A stretch of 64,000 bases of DNA from Lepeophtheirus salmonis (GCF_016086655.4 NC_052142.2:8374422-8438421); one strand, 5' to 3'. Positions 49,701 to 62,253 are shown, counted from the stretch's first letter. Notes: generated from the sequence alone by a model not told the origin. A program made the numbers and translations.

Positions 49701-52137
49701 TAACTATTTCTTCAACAGGACATTTCTGTTGTTGTGAACCATAAAAACCATTTTATAAGTTTGATTTTCCTTTCCGTAGAATTTTCCATTTGTGTATTAA
49801 AAATAATTAAGATATATATAAAATACAATACTCTTCCTAGCTGGTGTTGAATATCCTCTAGCTAAAGTTATATAGCGCCGAAATTTCTACGCCATATAAC
49901 TTTTGGAGGTTTCAGCAACAAGCAATTCGAGGGCAATGATTTCGAACAGGGTTTCTCATAAAGGTTTTGTGCCGAAAGAGCGGTCTCTTCCATAAAAATT
50001 GCATTCTATTTATTATCATAACATCATTTTAATTTATAAGTACAAATATTTTTGTAGGAGATCTTCCCAAGCGTACATATATATATATGCCCATAAACGG
50101 ACCAAGTGCCACTTTTGATGAAAAAATGATTTTGAATATAAATATAGGACTAATAAAAAAACTTTAAAAAAATTCAATCGATTTCTACACTAGGGAAGTA
50201 ATTACTAAAGTTCAAATAAATGCTTTGCTTCAAACAAGTTGGAAAGAAGGAACACAAATTCAAGCATAATTTATATACTTTATTTCTTTTAATTTCTTTT
50301 GGATTATATACAATATACATATATTATCAACCATCTGAGATAAACTATAATAGCTTAATAAACTCCGAATTCAATAACTTCTCTTGCCTCATGCAGGTCC
50401 ACCAATCTCTGTCGCTTGTTATCTGGGGCCGCCATTTGCACTCTTTTCCATCTGAAGAATGAGCATTCCCTTTGCAGACCATTATTGAGCTATCCCAACT
50501 TTCCAATTAACCTCAATAATTTCCATCATTTTTTTTTTTGTGGACCAAGATATTTTTTAACTCTATAACTAATTTATCCTCGTTTTGCTTCTTGGTTTAA
50601 AGCTTTAGTATAGTGAAGATGCTACAAAAATAAAATGTATTGAATTACATGATATTAGAGTTAAACAATTATAATAATTACATCATTTCAAGTTTGTACC
50701 AATTTTTTTTTAACTATTCCGTCAATTACATTAATAAATCCTAAACTAGGCATTATCCAGAAAAATTAGAGAATTGAGTATTATAAGATAAAATGTTTTA
50801 AAGGAATACTGAAAAGTGTCAGCAATAAGATGTAAATTCCATTGAAAATAATTATTTTAATAAATTTCAGGGTGCATAATATCCCAGTTCACTAACGGAG
50901 GGTTAAATGAGTTTAATTTTTAAACTTTCAGATATTAGATAAAACTTTTTAAGAAACTCTTTTTAGAGCTATGAGCTTTCGAATAAAAAGTACCTATTTT
51001 AAACTTTAAGCAAAGATAACTCGAGTTCAACATAAATGAATTATTAATATGGTTTTAAAATTTTGCAGGATTAGACTTATATTCAAGTCTTATATATCTA
51101 TCTTCAACACCAATGGTTTAAAAAAAGTTTTGAATCTTAAAAATATCAAAAGTTGTATGGTTTTTTTCTGAAGTCCCCGAGGATTATTGCGAAAAATTAT
51201 GGGCGCAATTAAAATTAGGGAACTAAATTATGCTAAGTTTAGCATATTTCGATTTGGAGCAATACCTCAAATTGGCTCTTCCATTACTGCTTATGTAAAT
51301 GTGACTCATTCTAGTATTTTTTAATGTTAATTATTTGATCTTGGCTCGATGTTGTTGGGCTATCTTGCGGGCTTTTTATCAATGATCTCACGCCTTATTT
51401 AGAGTAATGGTGTGATCTATAAAATTTTCGAGTTATTTTTATATCTACAGACGGATAATATTATGTTCATGTGTGGTCATGATAAACGTCTTTTTTTTAT
51501 AACTTTTTAATATGACATAAGTTTTTTCATACCATTTATTATCTTTTAAACGATGTATAATACTTGTGTATAATTACAAGTTTACGATCTATCACTAATA
51601 ACAGATTTATCGAATGCCTAATTTATTCATCTTTAAGACCTTAAAACTCAGAGTTGCACTGCAATACGAATCAAATATTTCATTTTTAAAACAGAGTAGG
51701 TACTTCAATTTTGATTTATCTCACTTATTGGAATTTAAAACTATTGCTTTTGTACATTTACTGGAAGAATGGACGAGGTATGAGAAATATGTAGAGTAAT
51801 ACATAGATTATTTTTTATTTTATTTAACACTATTATAATTAAATAATTTTAATAATTAGTGCTTATTTGATAATTAAAAAATGATTATTTTTAGGTATAT
51901 GCAGTAGATGAGACGCATTTGTTCATAAGAAATTTTCGATACGATGGTACTGGACCAGATGCATATTTTTGGGTTGGTGATGATAATTTACCGTCTCCTA
52001 AAGGCCATATAATTCCTTATCCTCCTTTGGAAGATAAATTTGATGATCCAGAAGTGCTATTTCCAGGAAATAATTTTGAAGGGCGTTTTGAAACAAAGAG
52101 AAATAGAAATCTAGAAACGTTAAGAAAAAAAACCCAG
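46742..52137 (+). CDS. secreted DM13-domain (Skeletor-like) protein, 5' exons
   Basis: Exon 1 (46742-47056, 105 codons) and exon 2 (51895-52137, 81 codons) join in phase 0 across a 4.8-kb gt-ag intron (GGA TTA|gtaagt ... tttttag|GTA TAT). Exon 1 starts with a signal peptide (MKKKTILGLVSLLIFKISDS) and a polar, Gln/Asn-rich linker. The DM13 domain begins at YGVLIGRMSPRAHGIHGL and continues in exon 2 with VYAVDETHLFIRNFRYDG, TGPDAYFWVGDD and GHIIPYPP. This is the typical arrangement of arthropod Skeletor and Knickkopf proteins, which carry DM13 and DOMON domains and act at the cell surface or cuticle. Exon 2 ends AAACCCAG|gtaagt in phase 0, so the gene continues. I could not find the rest of the DM13/DOMON region downstream. 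The ORF-initiating gtg at 46730 is not used because ATG 46742 begins the signal peptide. Confidence 0.85.
47945..48015 (+). repeat. short dispersed repeat, copy 3
   Basis: Contains ccgaaaatcaacatggtaac, cctgaaaattgaaag and tttcggaggaga. Related to 25385-25445 and 41270-41335; here it lies in the DM13 gene intron. Confidence 0.55.
48400..49002 (+). pseudogene. THAP-domain transposase relic
   Basis: From about 48422 the plus strand reads CKRKDTFKAENAQVFSMHFN, the second half of a THAP zinc-finger, with the last Cys of the C2CH set replaced by Phe. After a stop it continues YNRDLEHELLNLTPRKRLKT and then DALPSLL, the usual THAP end. A coiled-coil stretch follows in another frame (48745-48978: IGIQTEHSLFLENTDN, then LERLEAKENKI). 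THAP domains are the DNA-binding part of P-element-type transposases and many host proteins. In-frame stops and the lost ligand make it a dead copy inside the DM13 gene intron. Confidence 0.65.
49290..49910 (+). repeat. direct repeat pair (~100 bp each)
   Basis: About 49290-49390 and 49815-49910 share gctggtgttgaa, tcctctagc/tcttctagaga, actatatagc and a tttccac/tttctacgcc part. This is an old duplicated segment with no product. Confidence 0.5.
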
Positions 52138-52339
52138 GTAAGTGACTTATCATTTTGAATGTACTGATGAGTTAGATTCAATGGAAACTATGCAAACGTT
52201 AAATTAGATCAATTGCATTTTTAAATCAGAAATGTATCCATGTTTTCGTATATACTCTAGCAGAATACCCGTTGGATGAAGGAATCGGTGAAAGTTATTG
52301 AATCCCAACAAATGAATACTTTAAGAAGGGCTATTATAC

Positions 52340-52530
52340 TCTGCAAACAAGGTTAATAGAAATAAAAGATTATACCAAAACGCTTTTCCCACTGATGTTT
52401 GCTCCTACCACGTTTTTTAATAGTGACGTGTTTGCGTGTTTTGTCAAAATCTGTCTTTCTTACCAAGCAGTTGTTACGATACATCAGATTAGAAATTGTG
52501 CAAAGTCCGATTACATTATGGTCTAACCTG
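52340..52530 (-). repeat. dispersed repeat, inverted copy
   Basis: On the minus strand this is the same repeat as 45098-45290 (gacagattttgacaaaacac, ttttggtataatc, tatttctattaacctt). It lies just after exon 2 of the DM13 gene, in its next intron. Confidence 0.7.
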
Positions 52531-53029
52531 CTTTTTTTATTAACTTTGCTGAAAAGTAGCCTTAAAAACTGGACAAATTTTGAAATTGCTTTGTCCTTTC
52601 GTATAACTGGATGAGATAGTATCAATTATTTAGATTCATTGCCAATTCTCAATTTTTACGCGCGTGGCTTTACAAGCATATCCTTACTTATCATACATTC
52701 CCATGGCTTCCACGTATATTTCTTGGGGGATATGATTTTTACCAAAACGTCGTTATAGATAGATCAATTTCCGTTGGTGTATTTATGTATATGTAGTGTC
52801 AAGGAGCGCTCCGTTCCCTTTATCTTGATTTTCAATTAATTTCTGCGTGTATAGTTTCTTTCATTGCGTTTTTGTTTACAAATAATTGATTATATGTTTA
52901 GTAAATGTGATTTTATCAAAAAGTGTGGATCATCAGTGAACTCCTGAATTGATTTTTGACTGATCTATCTTATTTCCTGTCAAAGTTTTCTTTGCTAAAC
53001 ATTATAAATTCTTCACACAAGCTTCATCC

Positions 53030-55203
53030 AATCTATTGGATTGTGGGTTATGTGGAGAAGAACATTGCTATTGAACTCCGCAAAAGGATAGAAATTCTTG
53101 AAATTCCCTGGATGAGAAGTTTGTTCCACCATCTGATTCTAAAACTTCGGGTATACCATAATCAATGAAGAATCTCTCCATTATTTTCTTTATCACTCTT
53201 GATGTACATCCACTATGCTCAAAATAATGAAAAGCAGGATATCCAGAAAGTCTATCTACATAAACCAAGGAATTCATTCCACTTACAAAAAATGTGTCCA
53301 CAGCTACTACTTGAAATGGGCTCATCATTTTCGATCCTTTAATTTGAGTCTCCATTAGTAAACTAGGTAATAACTTCTGGCATTCCTCACACTTTCTCAC
53401 CATATCTTTTTCAGACAAAAAAAAATCTCTCTGGCACGCTGCTCAGTCTTCACTATGCCTTTATGAGATACATGCAGATTTTCCAATATTTCTTTCCGAG
53501 GTGCTCTTGGTATAACAATTATTTTATTATTGACGAGGCCAAACTTTCATAAACCGATGGACTATCTCTCAAATTCCAGCAGAGTTTCAATTATTCTGGG
53601 AGATTTTTGATATTATTTCCAAAACCGTTTTTAATAAAACTTATCAATTTTAGATAATTAACATCTTCTTGTGCTTGGTTTTTCAATTTTCTCAATCTTC
53701 TATCCTTGGTCATATTTGTTTGAATTTTTTTTACCACATATTAATATTCTTCTCGTTACTTTACTCATATGCACATCCTCCAATAAGTCGTCCTTCCTCA
53801 TTTTCCGAAATGGATTTCTTGACAAATAATTAGCTGCTAACATTTTTCTTCCTGGTTTCCAAGCAACAGTGAAGTTATGCATTTGCATTCTTTCTCTGAT
53901 TTCTTTTTGTCTTGGATTCTCTATTTTTATTTAGTTCTTTGGCTTTTATCCATCGACCTCGCTTAATTTGACTTGGATAATTTTCAGGAAAAATTCTTAA
54001 TTCTTACCCAACACCCACGACATTAGAAATTTAACATTTTCTTTGACAATTATAATCTCTTCTTTAATCTCCTCATATCCAAAACATTTTTTTTAAATGA
54101 CGGATCCTTGTCGATTAAAAGTAGCTCTAATCAAACAAGACTCTGACGGTCTATTCAAATTTTTAGATGGTATTCCGATTTCTTTTAAAAATCTCATCCG
54201 CAATAGATACCTCACTACAAGAGTCTGGAATTACAAAACTATAAGGACATAAGTATGCTCCATCTAGAGATTTTAATCGAACTTGTATTGCAGGTGAGAG
54301 ACTAAATGTGGTCACGTTTGTTACCATGACTGTTTCTTGCAATTCCATTTTTACTTGCCTTTGAATCTTTAAAATGAACAATTCTTTTACAATTTCTACA
54401 TCCCTGTTTCCAAGCAGGACATTTATTTATAATATGGAGTGTTGAGCAGAATATGCAATCCATTATTTTTCTTTCAGGAGGATTTTTTCTAAAACAATTT
54501 TTTAGATCCCTGAATTTATCACTTGTTATTTTGTTGACTTTTACATAATTTAACTTTTCATCATCCCTCTTTGACATTTCTATCAATAACTTTTTGAAGG
54601 GTATTAAAAAATACCCAAAATTAATTTAACTTTGATATTTTCTTATTTAAAAGTCCTTATTACCGCATCATTCATATAATTCGGCACGATTTGCAGTTCG
54701 AGTTACCTCTACATAAAAGTCTTCAAATGATTGAAATAGCTATTAACTCCAGCTAATTGTCTGTAGTCTTCAAAAAGGAGTTTCCATTCAATAAACTCAG
54801 TCAAATCCATACTTGCTTTTAATAGTTCCAGTTCCTTATATGAAATTTTGCCGTATACTTTACACGCTCCATCCTTTGAAGGCAGATTTTGAGATCCTCA
54901 TTGCCAGGTAGTTCCCTCCATTTTTTTCGTAAGTTCCTTCATAATTTCGTCATTCATGTGATCTCTCTCTTCCATGAACATCGAGATATCCTCTTGTTGC
55001 TCCTTTGTTTCAGACTTGAACTCCAGTAATTCTAATATGCCCCCTAAGACATGCAATATTCCCTGTGCTCTTTGATGAGAAACTTCTACTAATTGAATTA
55101 TGTTTGAACGATTCAGTTCATTAATGCTCCGGATGGCATGACCTTTGCATGCCTGAACTTTTGATATTATAGAGTGAAACCTCTCACCTTTAAGTTCTTC
55201 CAT
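53030..55203 (-). mobile_element. second decayed Ty3/gypsy element (minus strand)
   Basis: Domains run right to left. A Gag-like helical frame spans 55203-54898 (QLVEVSHQRAQGILHVLGG). A zinc-knuckle frame spans about 54586-54302 (CIFCSTLHIINKC, then CRNCKRIVHF). A protease-like segment near 54260-54200 reads VIPDSCSEVSIADE, with DSC where DSG/DTG is expected. An RNase H end is at 53888-53800 (WKPGRKMLAANYLSRNPF). Integrase spans 53418-53068 (CEECQKLLPS; VVAVDTFFV and LESDGGTNFS with both catalytic Asp). The RT core is almost entirely missing between 54160 and 53890, so it was deleted. Stops and shifts are common. No LTRs were found. It is a different family from the 7-11 kb element by sequence. 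Confidence 0.8.
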
Positions 55204-56719
55204 TATATTTCTTAAGATTGGTTCTGGTTTAATAACTGCGCCATATGATATATGAGGATAAATGAGATATACGAGGATATGGACTTTAAATATATATTTT
55301 ATTCTACACGAGGAGAATGCAGGATGCCTCTCATATTAATATATTATTATACATAAATATACAGGGAACATCTACCTTCACGGTCCTTAAACCTATTAGA
55401 TAAGTAAATATATAGCAGAGACTGAAGTTTCATTCAGATTTGTTGAAGAGAGTCTAATAATTCAATGTATATATGGAAAACCTTTCATTTATTTCTATTA
55501 AGCTGGGTATGAATGATGAAGTATACTAAAAGAAATTTGGTTTGTGAAAGTCCGAGTGATTATCAATTTTCAAAAAATCAGGTACTTAATTGGTTAATGT
55601 ATCGGAGTCTTCCGAAAATGGTCTGCTTTCTAAGCTCTTCAACTTGTCATACTGTGCAAAGACTGGAGAGCTGAGCTGTACACAGTTAGAGACCTTATTC
55701 AAAATTCTCCTGTATCCAGGTTTTTGCTGAGAAAGATGAATTTAGTTGAGATTATAAAAAATATTTATCCCTAGCCTCCTTTCCTCCCGAGTGCAAAAAT
55801 AAGTATTTGGCGCTCGCTGCTCCCCTACTCCAAAGAAACAAATGTCTTTACATTAGACTTTTGATCCTTTCTATTAAATTGGGGCCAAAGAACTGGGTGT
55901 ATCTTTCTTGCAAGAGACCCTGGGCTGTATTGAGAAGGAAATCTTCTGCTATGAAAAGAAACTTCATTGCTCCATATCTAAATTTATGATGGAAGAATTG
56001 CATGAGGTCTCATTAGAGTTGGAAAAATAGATGAAAATTAATTAGGTTCGTCCGGGGTTTGGGCAGTTCAATACTAGTCCAGCTCTCTCAAATCCAACAA
56101 ATCTTTATAGAACATCAAGCGGGCATGTAAGACAAAAATTAGTGGTCTTAAAAGGTAATAATTCATTTGGTATCTTGTTGGGATATCCAGTGCAAAAGTG
56201 GAAAGTTGAAAATTCATTTAGAGGGCTAATCAGGTAAGCAGTTCCTTCACCAAATAAATTTATTGGCGCTCCAAAAGATCATGGAAGACCGAATAGAGAA
56301 GGCTACAAAAAAGGTCATTATTTAATTCAGAATGTATTAAGTTTTTTAGAGTTTCTCTCAGATGAATGGTATATATCATATAATAAGAAATTAAAAACAA
56401 TAACTATATAAACTATGTTAGGACTCCTTTCCTGCCATTTCTTGTTTCTAATCATTGACTACCTCCGTTTCTATTATTCAAAAACATCCCATGGTCCTGT
56501 CAAGCATATCTTGGGTTCTGCTTTCATGCCATACTTATGATTGGATTCCGGTATAAACTCAGAGGTTATGAGTGGAACAGCATCTGGATTTGAATACTTT
56601 TGAGGAGACACTTTTGTTATTCTTATTAAGATCAAGGATGGACATGTTCTTCGCCAAGAAAGATTAAAACGCATTAATTTTTGAATCTCTTCCCCTCTAC
56701 CTCAATCTTAAAATATTTT
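55204..56719. other. gene-free stretch
   Basis: Short frames such as 55807-55989 plus and 56474-56674 minus have no recognised domain. No repeat termini were seen before the TSD at 56720. Confidence 0.5.
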
Positions 56720-57818
56720 TTCAAAAGGGTTAACTATAAATGATTGTAGTAAAAAGGTTGCGGACAAAAAAGTTGGGGTAATATCGTTGCGTGGTAATAT
56801 CGTTGTGTATATTATCATTGTGATACAAAAACGTCGTGGGTAATATCATCGTGAAGTAATATGATTGTGAGCAATATGATTGTGTGTAATTTCATTGCAT
56901 GACAATATTATCGTGTACAATTTATATTTTTGCCTCTTTTGTCATTGGAAAACGAGTAGAAGATAACTTTAGACTCCTAAAGATAATGTGCCTCTCTTAT
57001 TTGGATAGTTTTGTCTGCATTGCCAATGCATATTCTATTCTGCTAATAAGTATAACTATTTCTGTATAAAAATGTCTCACTTCATTTTGTTTATGTAAAT
57101 TGTCACTCATAATTTGTTAAATATATTTGTTATATTTTATATAAATAACTTCAATGTCGTATCATTTGTCATTATTAATTTGTTCGATTTTTTATGTATA
57201 ACTTCTATTAAAATACCCAATTGATATTTTTTAAAATAATTAATCGTTATTTCAGTTGTTTTTTATTTTACCCATACTTTTTTAACTTAATATCTCAAAT
57301 TTACGTTATAATATTTTAACTTATCAATTTACTAGTAATCTACTGCTACGTCACCAAGTACATAATTAAATCAATTTATATATAACATCATATATTACAG
57401 AAACATTGAACAAAAAAAATAAATACCTATTCATATTTGAAACCAAAAAATATTTATTTCCACAAAAAATTTATATCAATAAATATTAAATAAACACACA
57501 AACCAACAAAATTTTGTTTAAAAAATATATAATAAATATACCTAAAAACTTAAATTGTGGGCAATACCTCTCAAAAAGTATAATAATCGAAACCATGCAC
57601 TATTCTTTCGATCCTGAGAGCAGTGTTTTTATATATTTTTTTTTTGCAGGAATTTAAGCAAGTGGTCTATATTTGTAGATAAAAAATACTGTAATTATAA
57701 AATAAATTTAGAAAATTTATACAGATACTTATAGTCAGACCCGTCGCAATACCTCAGTCATCGATAGGGGGGGGGGATTGTTCACCAACACAACCTGCGG
57801 GCCAGTGTATATTATAGC

Positions 57819-59900
57819 TATAGTTGATAATATTGTAGAGAAAAACGCGTGCGAGGAGACAGGGGGGAGAAAGACACATGGTATCATTGTTTAAAATAAT
57901 AATGTGATTATCACTGATAATCGCATCAGTATTTATCAGTTGCCTGCTTTATTATGATTTTTGAGGGTGTAACGAAAGTATTTATTAGCAAAATGTTTAA
58001 TAAAGATATAATACATATAATTGACTTAGAAGATTTTTATCCGTTACAGTAGATTTGGAAACGTCACACTCCATGAAATAGTAATTTATTGTGAACCATA
58101 TTCTCAGAAAAATAACTAATAAAACGACAAAATAAGAGTATTTCGAAATATATTTGAAGTTCCAAATTTAAAATAGAAGGCTGAAATTAAATATAATCTA
58201 CATACTAAAAAATAAAACATCATACATTTAAGTTAAATATACAAAATTAAACAATTAGAATCATATAACTAATAATAACAATAAATTATAAATACAGAAT
58301 ATTGAAATAATAGATTGATCCAAATAATATCTTCTTGTTCTAACATCGGAATTCAGTTCAATATGTCATAACTTGAGGTTGCAAAATACACAAGCCAGAC
58401 GTGGAGTTTAATCAAAAAGATCATCACCTTTTTTCCTTATGTGCAAGTTGCATATACAATTGTGCACAGGATAGATATATTTCTACCGATGAGATTTTAA
58501 TAATTATTAATAATAAAGTAAATCATAAAATAATGTTAGATTTCAATCCATATCTTCTTCCAATCTTAGTAAGAACAGCTTTTAGAATCCCACTTTCATT
58601 TATTTCATATTTATCTAAAAAAAGAAAAGTTAATCCATACAGTCAAATTTAACTGATAAGACAATTCAGGCAACCATTCTTGACTTATTGTAGTTTTCTA
58701 ACATGACATCGTAAAGATTTAGAGCAAAAGTTAATTATGTAGTAATGTCCGGCGATATTACTCCTTATTATGAGCATCAAAAAAGATTTTTTTCTCCGCT
58801 ATTTATGCTTATATAACAACATATATACACAATTAGTAATTATAATGCTACACCCAATGCAACTACCCCGTTGTTGTGACCATTTAAGAGTTGTTTTTCC
58901 CTTTTATGAGTTTTCTGAACACAATTTCTTGGAGCCTATCAACCATAGCTAAGCCTTAAGTGATGAAAAAGTAATATTTATTGACTATGTAATATTGGAA
59001 AACCTAATTATCATACCCAAGTCTTTAAGTGAAGAAACTAGTCTCAGACAAACTAGTTACGAACCATCCAAAGCTACTACCCCCGTTGTTGTGACCATTT
59101 AAGCAGTTGTTTTTACTATTTAATGAGTTGTGTATCATAATTCTTGATATGTTTAGCTAAAATAGAATCATATTTTAGGGTTAGATTTAAAAAAAGATTG
59201 AATACTTACTGTTAGATAGTGCAAAATTCAGAGTTTCATTTCGAAATTAGTAAATATTTTATACTTTTTACTGATAACTTGATCGTCATTTGGTGTGGAC
59301 GACTCAAAACATTTTTATATGTATTTCTATAAATGACATCAGTACCAACATCCTCCATTAATTTAATGATGGCTCCTCGGGAAGGGATAGGTTTACTCGT
59401 GTATTTCTCCATAAATATTTTGAACATATATGATTAGCAATTGATAAGGTTATATTACATGCAATAAGCATCTTTGTAAGATCAGAGTTAAAGTCTGACT
59501 TGATGTATTCATCATTAACTTGATTTTTTAGATGAATATCCATTCTCTTGATATGAGATGAGAATAATGAGTGGCGTGTAATTCTAGATAGGAGACCAAA
59601 GGCACATTTATTTCGACAAATCCGACAAACCATCTGTTTCTCATCTGGTAAGTAATTCCCAAATTCCTGGGCCTCCATTTTCAGAAATCCAGACAGAAGG
59701 CGACGTTATTTAAGGCATTTTATTCAGTTCTCTATCGACTATCACCATCTAATATTATATTAATATTGAATAATAAAGGCGGGAATGATAACGTTCATGA
59801 TTGATAGAAGAAGATGTATATTATTTAATCAATGATGCCATAAGTATTTCTTCTCTTCTCCTCGCACGCTTTTTTATTCTTACCAAAATTATCAGCCTAA
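57819..59900 (-). mobile_element. hAT-superfamily transposon, copy 2 (2082 bp)
   Basis: Bounded by the 8-bp duplication attatagc (57811-57818 and 59901-59908), different from that of copy 1, so the two inserted independently. Termini: tatagttgataat at the left, ttaggctgataat read in from the right. It is colinear with 25860-27800 at high identity, with small indels. The minus-strand transposase-like frame is longer than in copy 1: 59678-59358 reads MEAQEFGNYLPDEKQ, CRICRNKCAFG, then HIKRMDIHLKNQVNDEYIKS and MLIACNITLSIANH. After one frame shift it continues FKIFMEKYTSKPIPSRGAII and KLMEDVGTDV (59427-59330), typical of the N-terminal third of hAT/CGGBP1-like transposases. The catalytic core is absent. 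Confidence 0.85.
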
Positions 59901-59934
59901 ATTATAGCATGTTAAAAGACTTCCTTATATCTTA

Positions 59935-60780
59935 GACACGTGGCGGCAGGGGAGTTTAAACTGCCTTGGGGCCCAGAGCTTTACCTGTACAACCTGTGGG
60001 CATGGTGTATTTTGGGATAATAGAAGGGTACTTTGATGCTCTGGGAAGTAGCGGCGGATAAATTCAACTCTCCTCGGACCCATAGTTGGCCCTTACAACC
60101 TGTGGGCCGGATATATTAAAGCATGTTATACAGGTTGCTTGGTGCTTATAAACACGGCGGCGGTGGAGTTTAAACTGAATGAGACCCATTACTTCACCTG
60201 TACAGCCTGTGGGCCGGGTGTATTTTGGGATATTTTAAGGGTACCTTGATGCTCAGGGAAGCAGTGGCGGATAAATTCAACTTGTCTTGGGTTCCATAAC
60301 TTCACCTGTACAAACTGTAAGCCGGGGTATATTTTGGGATAATAGAAGGATACCTTGACGACCAGAAAGGTAGCGGTGGATAAATTCAACTTACCTAGGG
60401 AGCCAAAACTTCACCTGTACAACCTGTGGGCCAGGGTGTATTTTGGGATATTAGAAGGGTACATTGATGCTCAGGAAAGCAGTGGCGGATAAATTCAACT
60501 TGCTTTTGGTTTCATAACTTCACCTGTAAACCATTGCACCGGGGTATATTGTAGAATGTTAAAAGGTTTCCTTGGTGCTTATAAACGTGGTGGCGGTGGA
60601 GTTAAACTGAATTGGATCCATCACTTCACCTGTACAGCCTTTGGGCCATCGTATATTTTGTGATATTTTAAGGGTATCTAGATGCTCAGGAAGTAGTAGC
60701 TAATAAATTCAACTTATCTCGGGGCCCAGCAGTTCAACTACAGAACCTGCGGGACAGGGTGTATTTTAGATTAGAAAGGT
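59935..60780 (+). repeat. tandem array of ~108-bp units
   Basis: About seven degenerate units. Each contains cttcacctgtacaacctgtg, then gtgtattttgggatattaga, agggtaccttgatgctcagg and ggataaattcaact. Spacing of the acctgta landmark (near 59983, 60198, 60305, 60413, 60530, 60627) varies from about 97 to 117, once double. Two unit types alternate (ggataaattcaact versus ggagtttaaactg ends). Bases 57741-57810 are a further partial unit, cut off from the array by the hAT insertion. Confidence 0.8.
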
Positions 60781-61030
60781 TCTACCCTGGCATGTTTCTT
60801 CATTATTCAATAGTTTTATTTTCCGAATATAATATATATGGCAACGAAATTGCACACGATAATATTGTCTTGCAATTAAATTACTCACAATCATATTGCT
60901 TCACGATGATATTACCCCCAATGTTTTTGTCTCACAATGGTAATGTACACAACGATATTACCACGCAACGATATTATGCCTACGTTTTTGTCCACAACCT
61001 TTTTATCACAATCATATTACCTTTCAAAAG

Positions 61031-62240
61031 TACTTATTGATATATAAAGTTTTGTTTTATCCTTTTGGTTTAAAAACGATGGTGCTAACCCAAAGTTTGG
61101 TATTGAACAGACTTATTTTTTTCTTAGATTAGAAAATTTGAAGAGGGGTATAAAAGATAGTCGAAAATACTGGTGGAGTCGAAGAAGAGTTGCTCGTTTA
61201 AATTGAAAGGCATTGAAGATTTTAACTCAGAATGATAAAATATAGAAAAAGGGACGATAGAGATGAATAAGAAAGGCCAAAAGAAGCACACTACAATGTA
61301 AATAGAGGCAGATAATCCTAAAGATTACACTTCTAAGAAAAACAACAACTTATAACCATGTTGCACCAGAGGACAAGAATAATTAACCTGATCACCAAAA
61401 TCCTGGAATTGATATGAAGGTAGCACCAAAGAAATAAAGGTAACCCCATGTAAATACCCACTATAATATTCAGTCATATCAAATTTTGATTAATCTATTT
61501 CTTCAATCCTACCAAAGACCCCAAATTTTACAAGATCGTTGCTAAAATGTTGAGCACAAATGTTTGGATAATAACCGTAGAGTCAATAAGTGTTTTATAA
61601 GAAATTGCCCATTTTTTTTGAAAACCAAGCTCTACAAATTTTAAATGCAATTACAAAAGAAAATTTAATTTCAGTTCTGAAAAGATTTCCTGCAAGATCT
61701 TTAGCATTTTAAACAAACTATTTATTTTGCAAAAAAACATGAACGTGAAGCCAATTGATGACAATGTACTCGTTGTAAGAGATGTTATTTACTATTTATT
61801 TTTTTTAGATGAAGGCTTAACTTGATCGATACAATCAGTTACATTAGATTGAATTTGCAAAGGATCTAAAAATTATCACCTCATACTCTCCTCCTACTCC
61901 AATAATATATTCTTCGCGTCTGCTAAGAAATCAACAACAAAATATTGAAACATCTATATTTCCTTCGATTGTATAAGAGGTCAGAGGGTCCTATAAACAA
62001 AGTATTAATATTTCTATAATTTGTATGAACATAAATGCTTGATAGATATTGTCTATTATTGTTGCCTTTATTTGAGAGCTAGAATGTAATCATTTCATAA
62101 TGAAAATCCTCTTGACTCTAGTGACAAAAAATAATGATCACTGTCCTCAACTATGTATCAAGGAGTAATTCATGAATGGACTATATTCATATTCTCTTGA
62201 AAATCTTGATATATAACTTTTATCGGTAAATGGCGTGTCT
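61031..62240. other. gene-free stretch with one dispersed repeat
   Basis: No supported gene. About 62040-62190 is the second copy of the repeat at 29020-29140 (tatcaaggagtaattcatga). The remainder is AT-rich. Confidence 0.5.
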
Positions 62241-62253
62241 CTTGACAGATGAG

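Larger units (their letters stand above)
56728..61022. mobile_element. long-TIR DNA element with internal tandem repeats, copy A
   Basis: Flanked by the direct repeat ttcaaaag (56720-56727 and 61023-61030), an 8-bp target-site duplication. Its ends are ~190-200 bp inverted repeats: 56728-56935 (taaaaaggttgcggacaaaa, ggtaatatcgttg, gggtaatatcatcgtgaag) faces 60835-61022. The TIRs are built of short related words (aatatcgttgtg, aatatgattgtg, aatatcatcgtg). The right interior (59909-60780) is a tandem array of ~108-bp units. A 2082-bp hAT element plus its 8-bp duplication sits inside, so the original element was about 2.2 kb. It has no transposase frame and is non-autonomous. The 8-bp TSD would suit hAT or P-type mobilisation. 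A partial copy is at 41.7-42.5 kb. Confidence 0.8.

Noticed and set aside
59935..60780. Tandem array considered as CRISPR-like or satellite
   Set aside because: Units are ~108 bp and degenerate with no unique spacers, and they lie inside a TIR element in a eukaryotic genome.
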